DNA of 34,110 bases from the NCBI GenBank assembly GCA_900540335.1, contig UQFC01000022.1:1-34110 (forward strand), in the 5' to 3' direction. The notes under the pieces were generated by a model, which was not told the origin of the DNA, searched no databases, and worked only from the letters and a program-made list of their open reading frames with translations. Positions 7,772 through 15,256 of this stretch are shown one piece after another (positions within the stretch are counted from its first letter, which is position 1; the number at the start of each line of letters is the position of its first letter). The DNA is from an uncultured Clostridium sp. (lineage in GTDB: Bacteria > Bacillota > Clostridia > Lachnospirales > Lachnospiraceae). A program made the position numbers and the translations under genes.

Positions 7772-8584
7772 TTAAAAAACAGGCATATAAATCTGAATAT
7801 AACAGGACTGGCGGCCTTCGCTGAGTCCCTGAAGAAGAAAGGTGCAGTAAAACTGACGCGATACCATAAGTCCCTGCGCTTCTGCCCAGTGAAGCATGGG
7901 GAGAATATCCTCGGCAACCGGCGTTCTCTGACGGGAAACACGGATTCTGGTCATGCAGAGAAAGGGCTGCATAACGGGATGGGTTTCCGGAGAAAGGTCA
8001 TAATCCACATATTCACGCAAATCTGTGTGAAGAACCAGCTGGGAGTTTTTATAGGTAATGCCCAGATCTTCTTTTTCCGGATTCCAGTTGTATTCATCAA
8101 AAATATACATCATATCAAGTCCCGGATATTGCTGGGCGTACTGAAACCACAGAGCCAGACTTTCGGAAAAGCCTGCGTGGGGAACAATGATATGAGATTG
8201 GGGCGAGTTTTTTAAAATTACCTCGTCGGCATGGTTTTTTACATTTTCGCAGTCCTCGCTGGTCAGTCTGAGCCGGGCCATGGTCTGCTGATGACGGCGA
8301 ATGGCAGTTTTTTCTTCTTCCATCCTGTTCTGCATAATCTGTGAAAGAGAAGAGATAGATTGATCCTGGGACCAGAGCTGCTCCAGATCATCAAGTCCGA
8401 TATTCATTTTCCGCTGATAAAGAATACTGAAGAGCCGGTAAATATCTTTTTCTGTATAGTAGCGGTATCCGTTCTCTGCTTTTTGGGAAGCGAGAATGCC
8501 GCGTTTTTCATAATAACGGAGCGTGTCTCTGCTCAGCCCCATTAAATTTGCTACATCTCCGATACGGTAAGTCTTTTGCGTCAT
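7772..8584 (-). CDS. MerR-family transcriptional regulator with C-terminal effector-type domain
   Basis: 270 residues. The N-terminal winged helix is classic MerR: YRIGDVANLMGLSRDTLRYY, then EKRGILASQKAENGYRYYTE. A dimerisation helix follows (about 75-115, QIMQNRMEEEKTAIRRHQQ). The C-terminal part (about 120-270, with SHIIVPHAGFSESLALWFQY and MMYIFDEYNW) looks like a small-molecule-binding domain rather than a metal site; no conserved C-terminal Cys cluster is present. The start at 8584 follows GGAGGTG with good spacing, which I prefer to the longer frame reaching 8632. It converges on the wall-repeat gene, whose promoter has MerR architecture. The ligand is unknown. Confidence 0.88.
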   Translation of the reverse strand: MTQKTYRIGDVANLMGLSRDTLRYYEKRGILASQKAENGYRYYTEKDIYRLFSILYQRKMNIGLDDLEQLWSQDQSISSLSQIMQNRMEEEKTAIRRHQQTMARLRLTSEDCENVKNHADEVILKNSPQSHIIVPHAGFSESLALWFQYAQQYPGLDMMYIFDEYNWNPEKEDLGITYKNSQLVLHTDLREYVDYDLSPETHPVMQPFLCMTRIRVSRQRTPVAEDILPMLHWAEAQGLMVSRQFYCTFLLQGLSEGRQSCYIQIYMPVF

Positions 8585-8603
8585 AACAATCACCTCCGTC
8601 AAT

Positions 8604-8632
8604 GGTATAGCAGGAAGACCGGGGAAAATCAA
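8604..8632 (-). promoter_or_regulatory. Promoter of the MerR-family gene
   Basis: On the minus strand TTGATT (8632-8627), 17 bases, then TATACC (8609-8604) preceded by the extended -10 TGC. No MerR-type dyad lies in it, so it is probably constitutive. Confidence 0.5.
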
Positions 8633-8706
8633 TGCAAGTAATGAAATTGTAAAAAACCTTAATCGAATTTTAATGTTAATAGAGAAATTCTTTCACTTTT
8701 CCTGCC

Positions 8707-8735
8707 TTTTCATTATAGAAAAACTGTGCTATACT
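8707..8735 (+). promoter_or_regulatory. Promoter of the metal ABC transporter operon
   Basis: TTTTCA (8707-8712), 17 bases, TATACT (8730-8735) with an extended TGC directly before it. The roughly 80-base leader contains TTTCTGC (8763-8769) and a perfect palindrome TTTCTGCAGAAA (8785-8796), which could form alternative hairpins. Confidence 0.55.
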
Positions 8736-8820
8736 ACACAGGATATCTAAAAATCAGTATGCTTTCTGCGGGGCCGGGAAGGTTTTTCTGCAGAAACAAG
8801 GATGAAGGAACCGGAAAATT

Positions 8821-9810
8821 ATGAAAATATTCCAAAAGGGGCTGCCTGCGGCAGTGGTGTTTTTGCTGCTTTGTCTGACTGGCTGCGGAGCCCGGGAAAT
8901 GAACCAAGAGGGAGACAGGCTGCAGGTAGTGACCACCGTGTTTCCCTATTATGATTTTACGCGGCAGATTGCCGGTGATGATGCAGAGCTGACCATGGTG
9001 GTGCCTGCGGGAATGGACAGCCATTCTTTTGAGCCGACTCCGGCGGATATGCGTCTGATTCAGAATGCGGATTTGCTGATCTGCAATGGAGGCGCAATGG
9101 AGCACTGGCTTTCCGAGGTGCTGGACGCGATCGATACCTCAGGAATGACCGTAGTGACCATGATGGATTATGTGGACACGTTTGAGGAAGAAATGGTGGA
9201 AGGCATGGAGGGCGGCCATGATCACGATCATGATCATGAGGCCTTTGAGCTGGACGAGGACGGACACAGGGAAGAGATTGAGTATGACGAGCATATCTGG
9301 ACTTCTCCGGTCAATGCCATGAAGATGGCAGAGGTAATCTGCGACGTGCTGTCACAGATGGATCCTGTTCATGAATCCTCGTATAAGGCCAGGGAGGATG
9401 CCTACCAGAAGGAACTTCAGGCGATTGATGAGGGCTTCCGCCAGGTGTCAGAAAACAGAAAACGCAGTATGATTATTTTAGGAGACAAATTCCCCTTTCG
9501 ATACCTGGCTGAGGAATATCAGCTGGATTACCGGGCGGCATTTTCCGGATGCAGTACGGATACAGAGCCCAGCGCCAGAACCATTGCCTATCTGATTGAT
9601 AAGGTCAGGGAAAAGCAGATTCCTGTTGTGTATTATCTGGAACTGAGCAGTCACCGGGTTGCGGAGATTATCGGAGAGGAAACCGGGGCGCAGCCTCTTT
9701 TGCTGCACTCCTGTCATAATGTAACCAGGGCGCAGTTTGACAGCGGAATTACCTATGCGGAGCTGATGCGCCAGAATGTGGAAAATCTGAGAAAAGGACT
9801 GGATGAATGA
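8821..9810 (+). CDS. znuA: Zn/Mn-type ABC transporter substrate-binding lipoprotein (ZnuA/AdcA-like)
   Basis: 329 residues. It is a lipoprotein: a hydrophobic leader ends in the lipobox LTGC with C22 as the lipidated residue. It belongs to the cluster A-I (TroA/ZnuA) fold: VVTTVFPYYDFTRQIAG, PAGMDSHSFEPTPADM with metal ligand H68, YDEHIWTSP with a second His, and a Ser/Thr/Asp-Glu-rich C-terminal site. A His/Asp loop (GGHDHDHDHEAFELDEDGH, about 130-150) precedes the second ligand, as is usual for zinc-specific members. Where many ZnuA proteins have a third His before the YF motif, this one reads GDKFPFRYL with Asp, so its coordination differs somewhat. It captures zinc, or possibly manganese, outside the membrane for the next two genes. 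Confidence 0.9.
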   Translation: MKIFQKGLPAAVVFLLLCLTGCGAREMNQEGDRLQVVTTVFPYYDFTRQIAGDDAELTMVVPAGMDSHSFEPTPADMRLIQNADLLICNGGAMEHWLSEVLDAIDTSGMTVVTMMDYVDTFEEEMVEGMEGGHDHDHDHEAFELDEDGHREEIEYDEHIWTSPVNAMKMAEVICDVLSQMDPVHESSYKAREDAYQKELQAIDEGFRQVSENRKRSMIILGDKFPFRYLAEEYQLDYRAAFSGCSTDTEPSARTIAYLIDKVREKQIPVVYYLELSSHRVAEIIGEETGAQPLLLHSCHNVTRAQFDSGITYAELMRQNVENLRKGLDE

Positions 9811-10517
9811 AACCATTGATAACCTGTGAGCATGTGGATTTCGGCTATGAAAACCATGATGCGGTAATTGATTTGAACCTGGAAATCTATCCGGGAGACT
9901 ATCTTTGCGTAGTCGGGGAAAACGGATCGGGAAAAAGTACTCTTGTAAAAGGGCTTCTGGGACTGCTGAAGCCCACATCAGGCACGATTCAGACTGCGGA
10001 AGAGCTGAAAAACTGCGGAATCGGCTATCTTCCCCAGCAGACGGCAGCGCAGCGTGATTTTCCTGCAACTGTGTGGGAAGTAGTTCTGTCAGGAACTCTG
10101 GGAAGAAGAGGAAACCGTCCGTTTTACGGGGCAGGAGAGAAAAAAATGGCTGCTTCGGCCTTGAAGCGGCTGGGCATTGAGAATCTGAAAAACAAATGCT
10201 ACCGGGAGCTTTCCGGCGGACAGCAGCAGAGAGTTCTGATTGCCAGAGCGCTGTGCGCGTCAGAAAAAATGCTGATTCTGGATGAGCCGATTACAGGACT
10301 GGATCCATCAGCAATCGAGGAGTTTTACGGAATGATCCGCCGTCTTAACCAGGAGGACGGAATTACGATCGTTATGGTGTCTCATGATATCCGCAATGTA
10401 ATCGGAGAGGCAGGCCGGATCCTTCACCTGCAGAGAAGGGTGCTGTTCTGCGGTACAGTTCAGGAGTACCGGAATACGGATGAGGGACGCCGGTTTGCAG
10501 GAGGTGAAAAAGAATGA
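9807..10517 (+). CDS. znuC: Metal ABC transporter ATP-binding protein (ZnuC-like)
   Basis: 236 residues with a complete ATPase: Walker A GENGSGKST, Q-loop YLPQQ, signature LSGGQQQR, Walker B MLILDEP, D-loop GLD and switch His in MVSHD. It powers the permease encoded next. Its ATG overlaps the stop of the lipoprotein gene (ATGA), and its own stop overlaps the permease start in the same way, so the three genes are translationally coupled. Confidence 0.95.
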   Translation: MKPLITCEHVDFGYENHDAVIDLNLEIYPGDYLCVVGENGSGKSTLVKGLLGLLKPTSGTIQTAEELKNCGIGYLPQQTAAQRDFPATVWEVVLSGTLGRRGNRPFYGAGEKKMAASALKRLGIENLKNKCYRELSGGQQQRVLIARALCASEKMLILDEPITGLDPSAIEEFYGMIRRLNQEDGITIVMVSHDIRNVIGEAGRILHLQRRVLFCGTVQEYRNTDEGRRFAGGEKE

Positions 10518-11323
10518 TTCAGGAAATGATGTCTTATCCTTTTATGGTCAGGGCTGTGCTGGGCGGCGCGGCAGTTTCCATGTGCGCGGCTCTTTTAGGA
10601 GTCAGCCTGGTGCTCCGGCGGTATTCCATGATTGGAGACGGCCTTTCTCACGTTTCCTTCGGAGCGCTTTCTATTGCCATTGCCCTGGGCTGGTCCCCTT
10701 TAAAGGTATCCATTCCTCTGGTGATTGCAGCAGCGTTTTTTCTTCTGAGGATTACAGAGAACGGAAAGGTAAAAAGTGATGCGGCGATTGCTGTTTTGTC
10801 TGCCAGTTCTCTGGCGGCGGGAATCGTAGTGACTTCCCTGACAACGGGAATGACGACGGATATCAGCAGCTATATGTTCGGCAGTATTCTTGCCATGAGC
10901 CGGGAGGATGTATTTTTCAGCTGCCTTCTGTCTCTTGTGGTATTTGGCATGTTTGTTTTGTTTTACAATAAAATGTTTGCAGTGACCTTTGATGAAAACT
11001 TTGCGAAAGCAGCCGGAGTGAAGGTAGAGCGGTACAATGTGGTGATTGCGGTTCTGACAGCCGTAACCATCGTGCTGGGCATGCGCATGATGGGAGCCAT
11101 GCTGATTTCCAGTCTGATTATTTTCCCGCCGCTGACCGCCATGCGGCTGTTCCGCAGCTTCCGCGGTGTGGTTGTGTGTTCCGGAGTTCTTGCTGTGGTC
11201 TGCTTCTGTATCGGTATTGTGATTTCCTACGGATTTTCCACCCCGGCGGGAGCCAGCGTAGTTCTGGTGAATCTGGCTGCATTTCTGCTTTTTGCGGCAG
11301 TAAAGAAAATAAAGGAAGGATGA
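10514..11323 (+). CDS. znuB: Metal ABC transporter permease (ZnuB-like)
   Basis: 269 residues with about eight hydrophobic segments, matching the ABC-3 permease family. Visible family features are GDGLSHVSFG near residue 40, FDENFAKAAGVKVERYN, and MRMMGAMLISSLIIFPPLTAMRL. It forms the membrane pore for zinc or manganese. It starts in an ATGA overlap with the ATPase gene and ends at a TGA that overlaps the next start, the potassium transporter. Confidence 0.93.
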   Translation: MIQEMMSYPFMVRAVLGGAAVSMCAALLGVSLVLRRYSMIGDGLSHVSFGALSIAIALGWSPLKVSIPLVIAAAFFLLRITENGKVKSDAAIAVLSASSLAAGIVVTSLTTGMTTDISSYMFGSILAMSREDVFFSCLLSLVVFGMFVLFYNKMFAVTFDENFAKAAGVKVERYNVVIAVLTAVTIVLGMRMMGAMLISSLIIFPPLTAMRLFRSFRGVVVCSGVLAVVCFCIGIVISYGFSTPAGASVVLVNLAAFLLFAAVKKIKEG

Positions 11324-12696
11324 GTGGAAGGAACATGAATGTTATTCAGAAAAAACTGTTCCGTCTGCACAGCCATCTGTCCCAGACTCAGTATATCGCC
11401 TATGGATTTATGGGGATTATCCTGATAGGAAGCCTGCTTTTGATGCTGCCGGTTTCCAGCAAAAGCGGAACGGCGACTCCGTTTCTGGAATGCCTGTTTA
11501 CAGCAACCAGCGCTTCCTGCGTGACAGGTCTGATTGTTTATGATACCTGGACCCACTGGTCTGTCTTTGGCCAGCTGGTAATCCTTACCATGATTCAGAT
11601 TGGCGGTCTTGGATTTATCACCATCGGCGTTTTTCTCTCCATTGTTCTGCGAAGAAAAATCGGACTGAAGGAGAGGGGACTGATGCAGGAAAGCGTCAAC
11701 ACGCTTCAGATTGGCGGAATGGTAAGACTGGCCCGGAAGATTATTCTGGGAACTGTGATTTTTGAGGGAGCCGGGGCGGTTTTGCTGGCTCTGCGGTTCA
11801 TTCCCCAGCTGGGAGTGGGAAGGGGAATTTATTATGGGATATTCCACTCCATCTCCGCTTTCTGCAATGCCGGTTTTGATTTGATGGGATGGCAGGGGCA
11901 GTACAGCTCTCTGGTAAATTATTATGATGACTGGATTGTAAATCTGGTGATCATGTCTCTGATTGTTATCGGCGGACTTGGTTTTATTGTGTGGGATGAT
12001 ATCAGCCGTAATGGTCTGAAGTTCCGACGGTATATGCTTCACACAAAGATTGTGGTTCTGACAACGGCAGTGCTGATTTTTGGCGGCGGCTGGCTGTTTT
12101 ACCTGTTTGAGAAAAACAGCCTGATTGCAGATATGAGTGTCAGCGGAAAGATTCTTTCCAGTCTGTTCAGTTCTGTTACTGCAAGAACAGCAGGTTTTAA
12201 TACGGTGGATACGGCGTCTCTGAGCGATGCCAGCAAGCTGCTCACGATAATTTTAATGTTTATCGGAGGCAGTCCCGGTTCGACAGCAGGCGGTGTAAAA
12301 ACAACAACCATTGTGGTAATGTATCTGTATCTTCACTCCAATATTCAGCGTACCTATGGAGTCAATGCCTTTGGCCGCCGTCTGGAGGAGGATGCGATTA
12401 AGCGGGCCAGTGCTATTTTTATTCTGAATCTGACTCTGGCTCTGGCGGCTTCTGTTTATATTATGGCGGCTCAGCAGCTTCCCATGCAGGATGTGCTGCT
12501 GGAAACATTTTCAGCTATCGGCACGGTCGGAATGTCTACGGGAATCACCAGGGCACTGGAGCCGGCATCACGGCTTCTGATTATTTTTCTAATGTACTGC
12601 GGCCGGGTAGGAAGTATGTCCTTTGCCCTGTCCTTTACCCAGAATAAGCGGGTGGCGCCGGTACGCCAGCCGGAAGAGAAAATTACCATCGGTTAG
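11320..12696 (+). CDS. ktrB: Potassium uptake channel subunit (TrkH/KtrB family)
   Basis: 458 residues, typical of KtrB. The four pore-loop repeats of the family can be followed: TATSASCVTGL, SISAFCNAGFD, SSVTARTAGFN and FSAIGTVGMST, each with the filter glycine. The intermediate MIQIGGLGFITIG and GGSPGSTAGGVKTTT are also diagnostic. It imports potassium with the sodium or proton gradient and needs the RCK partner encoded next. ATG 11320 overlaps the permease stop (ATGA); ATG 11335 is an alternative with worse spacing. A potassium channel translationally coupled to a zinc importer is unusual. Confidence 0.93.
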   Translation: MSGRNMNVIQKKLFRLHSHLSQTQYIAYGFMGIILIGSLLLMLPVSSKSGTATPFLECLFTATSASCVTGLIVYDTWTHWSVFGQLVILTMIQIGGLGFITIGVFLSIVLRRKIGLKERGLMQESVNTLQIGGMVRLARKIILGTVIFEGAGAVLLALRFIPQLGVGRGIYYGIFHSISAFCNAGFDLMGWQGQYSSLVNYYDDWIVNLVIMSLIVIGGLGFIVWDDISRNGLKFRRYMLHTKIVVLTTAVLIFGGGWLFYLFEKNSLIADMSVSGKILSSLFSSVTARTAGFNTVDTASLSDASKLLTIILMFIGGSPGSTAGGVKTTTIVVMYLYLHSNIQRTYGVNAFGRRLEEDAIKRASAIFILNLTLALAASVYIMAAQQLPMQDVLLETFSAIGTVGMSTGITRALEPASRLLIIFLMYCGRVGSMSFALSFTQNKRVAPVRQPEEKITIG

Positions 12697-12761
12697 AGAA
12701 AACGGTATCCGGTACAAGGCCGGGAACACAAAAAGGAAAAGCCGGAAGGAGGAAATCGTCA

Positions 12762-13415
12762 ATGAAGTCGATTCTGATTATAGGAATGGGGCGTTTTGGA
12801 CGCCATCTCTGCAAAAATCTGTCTCAGCTGGGCAATCAGGTGATGATAGTGGACGAGAAGGAGGAGAATCTGGAGGAAATGCTTCCTTATGTGGTCAGCG
12901 CAAAGATCGGTGACTGCACCAATGAAAGTGTTTTAAAGAGCCTGGGAATTTCCAATTTTGATCTTTGCTTTGTCTGTATCGGAACGAATTTCCAAAGCAG
13001 TCTGGAAATTACCAGTCTTGTAAAGGAACTGGGCGGCCGTCATGTGGTCAGCAAGGCAAACAGGGATATTCATGCCAAGTTTCTTCTGAGAAACGGAGCA
13101 GATGAGGTGATTTATCCGGATCGTGATATTGCGGAGAAGCTGGCTGTGCGCTACAGTGCAAACCATGTGTTTGATTATATTGAGCTGACAGAGGAGTATT
13201 CCATTTACGAGATTCCGCCTCTTTCTCAGTGGACAGGAAAGACCATTAAGGAGCTGGATATCCGGAACCGGTATGGAATTCATATTCTGGGTACCAAGGT
13301 AAACGGAAAGGCCAGGCTGATGCCGGGGGCTTCCTATGTGATTTGTCCGGAAGAGCATCTTATGGTGATTGGAAAAAAAGAAGATGTGGATCGGATTTTA
13401 AAAGCGCTGCCTTAG
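12762..13415 (+). CDS. ktrA: Potassium uptake regulatory subunit (TrkA/KtrA, RCK domains)
   Basis: 217 residues. The N-terminal RCK/Rossmann domain (about 1-125) has the nucleotide motif IIGMGRFGRHL (G8, G10, G13) and the acidic end of strand 2 in VDEKEEN. The RCK_C domain (about 135-217) follows. It binds ATP/ADP or NAD(H) and gates KtrB. It has a good ribosome binding site (GGAAGGAGG) 65 bases after ktrB and ends inside its own terminator. Confidence 0.94.
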   Translation: MKSILIIGMGRFGRHLCKNLSQLGNQVMIVDEKEENLEEMLPYVVSAKIGDCTNESVLKSLGISNFDLCFVCIGTNFQSSLEITSLVKELGGRHVVSKANRDIHAKFLLRNGADEVIYPDRDIAEKLAVRYSANHVFDYIELTEEYSIYEIPPLSQWTGKTIKELDIRNRYGIHILGTKVNGKARLMPGASYVICPEEHLMVIGKKEDVDRILKALP

Positions 13416-13430
13416 GGCGCGCTTTTTGTT
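13400..13430 (+). terminator. Terminator overlapping the ktrA stop
   Basis: AAAAGCGC (13400-13407) pairs with GCGCTTTT (13419-13426), followed by TGTTTT. The loop contains the TAG stop codon, so the 5' arm is coding sequence. Confidence 0.85.
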
Positions 13431-13479
13431 TTACAGGAAATTTTCTGATTTTACCGGCTTCGGGATTGATAAAAAAAGA

Positions 13480-13508
13480 TTGACAATTTTTTAGGCTTCG
13501 TGTATGAT
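13480..13508 (+). promoter_or_regulatory. Promoter of the half-Fur/CobW transcript
   Basis: Perfect TTGACA (13480-13485), 17 bases, TATGAT (13503-13508). The leader is about 105 bases long. Confidence 0.75.
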
Positions 13509-13531
13509 TACACCATAAAGCAAGAAAAATC

Positions 13532-13559
13532 AGAGGACTTTCCGGAGTCTTTTCTTTTT
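13532..13559 (+). terminator. Possible leader terminator/attenuator before the half-Fur gene
   Basis: AGAGGACT (13532-13539) can pair with AGTCTTTT (13546-13553), including two G-U pairs, directly followed by a T-rich run to 13559. It sits inside the leader, so it could end transcription early, or end a transcript from elsewhere. Confidence 0.4.
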
Positions 13560-13567
13560 ACTAATGA

Positions 13568-13583
13568 GTTAGTTTATACTAAC
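13568..13583. promoter_or_regulatory. Metal-regulator-type palindrome, overlapping a possible second -10
   Basis: GTTAGTTTATACTAAC has perfect 6-bp arms around TTAT. It contains TATACT (13575-13580), so a bound repressor would cover a secondary promoter 40 bases before the half-Fur gene. The shape fits a Fur- or DtxR-like operator; autoregulation is an inference. Confidence 0.55.
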
Positions 13584-13619
13584 AAAAACAGGGAAAACTA
13601 TTTCTGCAAGGAGGGCCAT

Positions 13620-13916
13620 ATGTCTTTAAGTGAAAAAAAGAACTATATTTTAAATGAACTGAAAAAGAACGGATACAGAATTACTTCTCAGAGAAAGGTG
13701 CTTATTGATATTATTCTGGAGAATGAATGCAGCTGCTGCAAGGAGATTTACTACCGCGCTTCAAAAAAAGACGGAACGATTGGCATGGCTACGGTTTACC
13801 GAATGGTGAAAACCTTAGAGGAGTCCGGTCTGATTCACAGGAAAAATATGTACCGGATTGAGTGCGAAGGATGTCCTCAGTTTCTGAAAAACGCGGAAAC
13901 TCAGCCGTTATACTGA
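13620..13916 (+). CDS. Short Fur-like regulator, DNA-binding half only
   Basis: 98 residues against about 140 for full Fur/Zur/PerR. It keeps the winged helix of the family (GYRITSQRKVLIDII, then GMATVYRMVKTLEESGLIHR), but stops where the dimerisation and metal-binding domain should begin. Cysteines remain in ECSCCKE (about 39-42) and ECEGC near the C-terminus and could bind metal. ATG 13620 follows AAGGAGGG with correct spacing. Scanning past the stop in other frames I see no lost Fur C-terminus, so it appears naturally short rather than frameshifted. It is followed 100 bases later by a CobW GTPase, which suggests a zinc-responsive role. Confidence 0.75.
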   Translation: MSLSEKKNYILNELKKNGYRITSQRKVLIDIILENECSCCKEIYYRASKKDGTIGMATVYRMVKTLEESGLIHRKNMYRIECEGCPQFLKNAETQPLY

Positions 13917-14016
13917 TTGACTTTCGGAGCCATTTGTGACACAATAGAATATTGTAGCATGAAATCCGGCGTATGCCGGCATTAATATAGAGCAAAAAGA
14001 AAAGAAGGGAAACGAA

Positions 14017-15213
14017 ATGACAAAGATTGATATTATTTCCGGATTTCTGGGTGCAGGAAAGACAACCTTTATTAAAAAACTTCTGGAAGAGGCCATTGCC
14101 GGTGAGCAGGTGGTTCTGATTGAAAATGAATTTGGAGAGATTGGTATTGACGGCGGATTTTTAAAAAATTCCGGCATTGAGATTCGTGAGATGAATTCCG
14201 GATGCATCTGCTGTTCTCTGGTAGGTGATTTTGGAAAATCTCTGGAGGAGGTACTGACCCGTTATCAGCCGGATCGCGTGATTATTGAGCCGTCCGGAGT
14301 AGGCAAGCTGTCAGACGTTATGAATGCTGTCCGGGATGTGGCAAAGAATCTGGAGGTAAGACTGAACAGTGCGGTAACGATTGTAGATGCCTGCAAGTGC
14401 AAAATGTACATGAAGAATTTCGGTGAATTTTTCAATAACCAGGTAGAGAATGCGGGAACCATTGTTTTAAGCCGGACGGATGTGGCAGATGCCGGGAAGG
14501 TGCAGGCAGATGTGGAACTGCTGCGCGCTCACAACAGCGGTGCATCGATTGTGACAACTCCGGTGGAGCAGCTTACAGGTAGTCAGCTGCTGGCTTTGAT
14601 TGAAAAACCGGATACGATGATGGAGGAGCTGCTGGCTCAGGTTAAGGAGGAGCACCATCATCATGAGCATGATGAGAACTGTACCTGCGGCTGCCATGAT
14701 CATGACCATGACCATCACCATGAGCACCATCATGATGAGGAGTGCGGCTGTCATGACCATCACCACGAGCACCATCATGATGAGGAGTGCGGCTGTCACG
14801 ACCATGAACATGCTCACGATCATGAGCATCATCATGAGCACGGCCACGATCATGAGCATCATCATCACGAGCATGATGAGAACTACACCTGCGGCTGTTA
14901 TGATCATGACCATCATCACCATCACCATGCAGATGAGGTGTTCAGCAGCTGGGGTCTGGAGAATGTGGATGCCTGCAGCCGGGAAGCTCTGACTGCAGTA
15001 TTGGAGGAGCTTGCTCACGGTAGTGCATACGGCACAGTTCTTCGCTCCAAGGGAATGATCCCAAGCACAGAGCCGGGAGAATGGCTGTATTTTGATTTGG
15101 TTCCTGAGGAATATGAGATTCGTACCGGAGCTGCAGATTATACAGGAAAAGTCTGTGTCATTGGTTCAAACCTGAACGAAGAGGCTTTAAGCCGGGCATT
15201 TGGAAGAAAATAA
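14017..15213 (+). CDS. CobW/COG0523 GTPase with His/Cys-rich metal-binding insert
   Basis: 398 residues. The GTPase domain has Walker A GFLGAGKTT (9-17), ENEFGEIGIDG, the family metal motif GCICC (62-66), EPSGVGK, and SRTD at the guanine-specificity position (N/TKxD variant). A long insert (about 213-304) holds about 44 His mixed with Asp/Glu and four Cys-x-Cys groups (CTCGC, CGC, CGC, TCGC). The CobW C-terminal domain follows (about 310-398, with GTVLRSKGMIP and YFDLVPEEYEIR). Such proteins insert or traffic zinc or other metals to client proteins (YciC/ZagA/ZNG1-like). The Fur-like gene upstream and the fusion gene downstream make a zinc-homeostasis role likely. Confidence 0.9.
   Translation: MTKIDIISGFLGAGKTTFIKKLLEEAIAGEQVVLIENEFGEIGIDGGFLKNSGIEIREMNSGCICCSLVGDFGKSLEEVLTRYQPDRVIIEPSGVGKLSDVMNAVRDVAKNLEVRLNSAVTIVDACKCKMYMKNFGEFFNNQVENAGTIVLSRTDVADAGKVQADVELLRAHNSGASIVTTPVEQLTGSQLLALIEKPDTMMEELLAQVKEEHHHHEHDENCTCGCHDHDHDHHHEHHHDEECGCHDHHHEHHHDEECGCHDHEHAHDHEHHHEHGHDHEHHHHEHDENYTCGCYDHDHHHHHHADEVFSSWGLENVDACSREALTAVLEELAHGSAYGTVLRSKGMIPSTEPGEWLYFDLVPEEYEIRTGAADYTGKVCVIGSNLNEEALSRAFGRK
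14722..14811 (+). repeat. 45-bp in-frame tandem repeat inside the His/Cys-rich insert
   Basis: Two adjacent near-identical 45-base units (14722-14766 and 14767-14811) encode EHHHDEECGCHDHHH and a close copy. Partial, more diverged copies flank them. The insert seems to grow and shrink by slippage while staying in frame. Confidence 0.75.
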
Positions 15214-15256
15214 ACCGGAAAAAACGATACGGGAAAGCAGGAGCGGAGGAAAAACA

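Noticed and set aside
13945..13979. Separate promoter and hairpin before the CobW GTPase
   Set aside because: TTGACT and TAGAAT are 22 bases apart, and the CCGGC/GCCGG hairpin has no T-run. Neither supports a firm call.
14653..14928. CRISPR-like array in the His-rich region
   Set aside because: The repeats are contiguous, in-frame coding units without unique spacers.
14467..15018. Open frames opposite the CobW His/Cys-rich insert (Met/Val/Ile-rich)
   Set aside because: They are mirror frames of the CAT/CAC repeats, with no ribosome binding site and no family resemblance.
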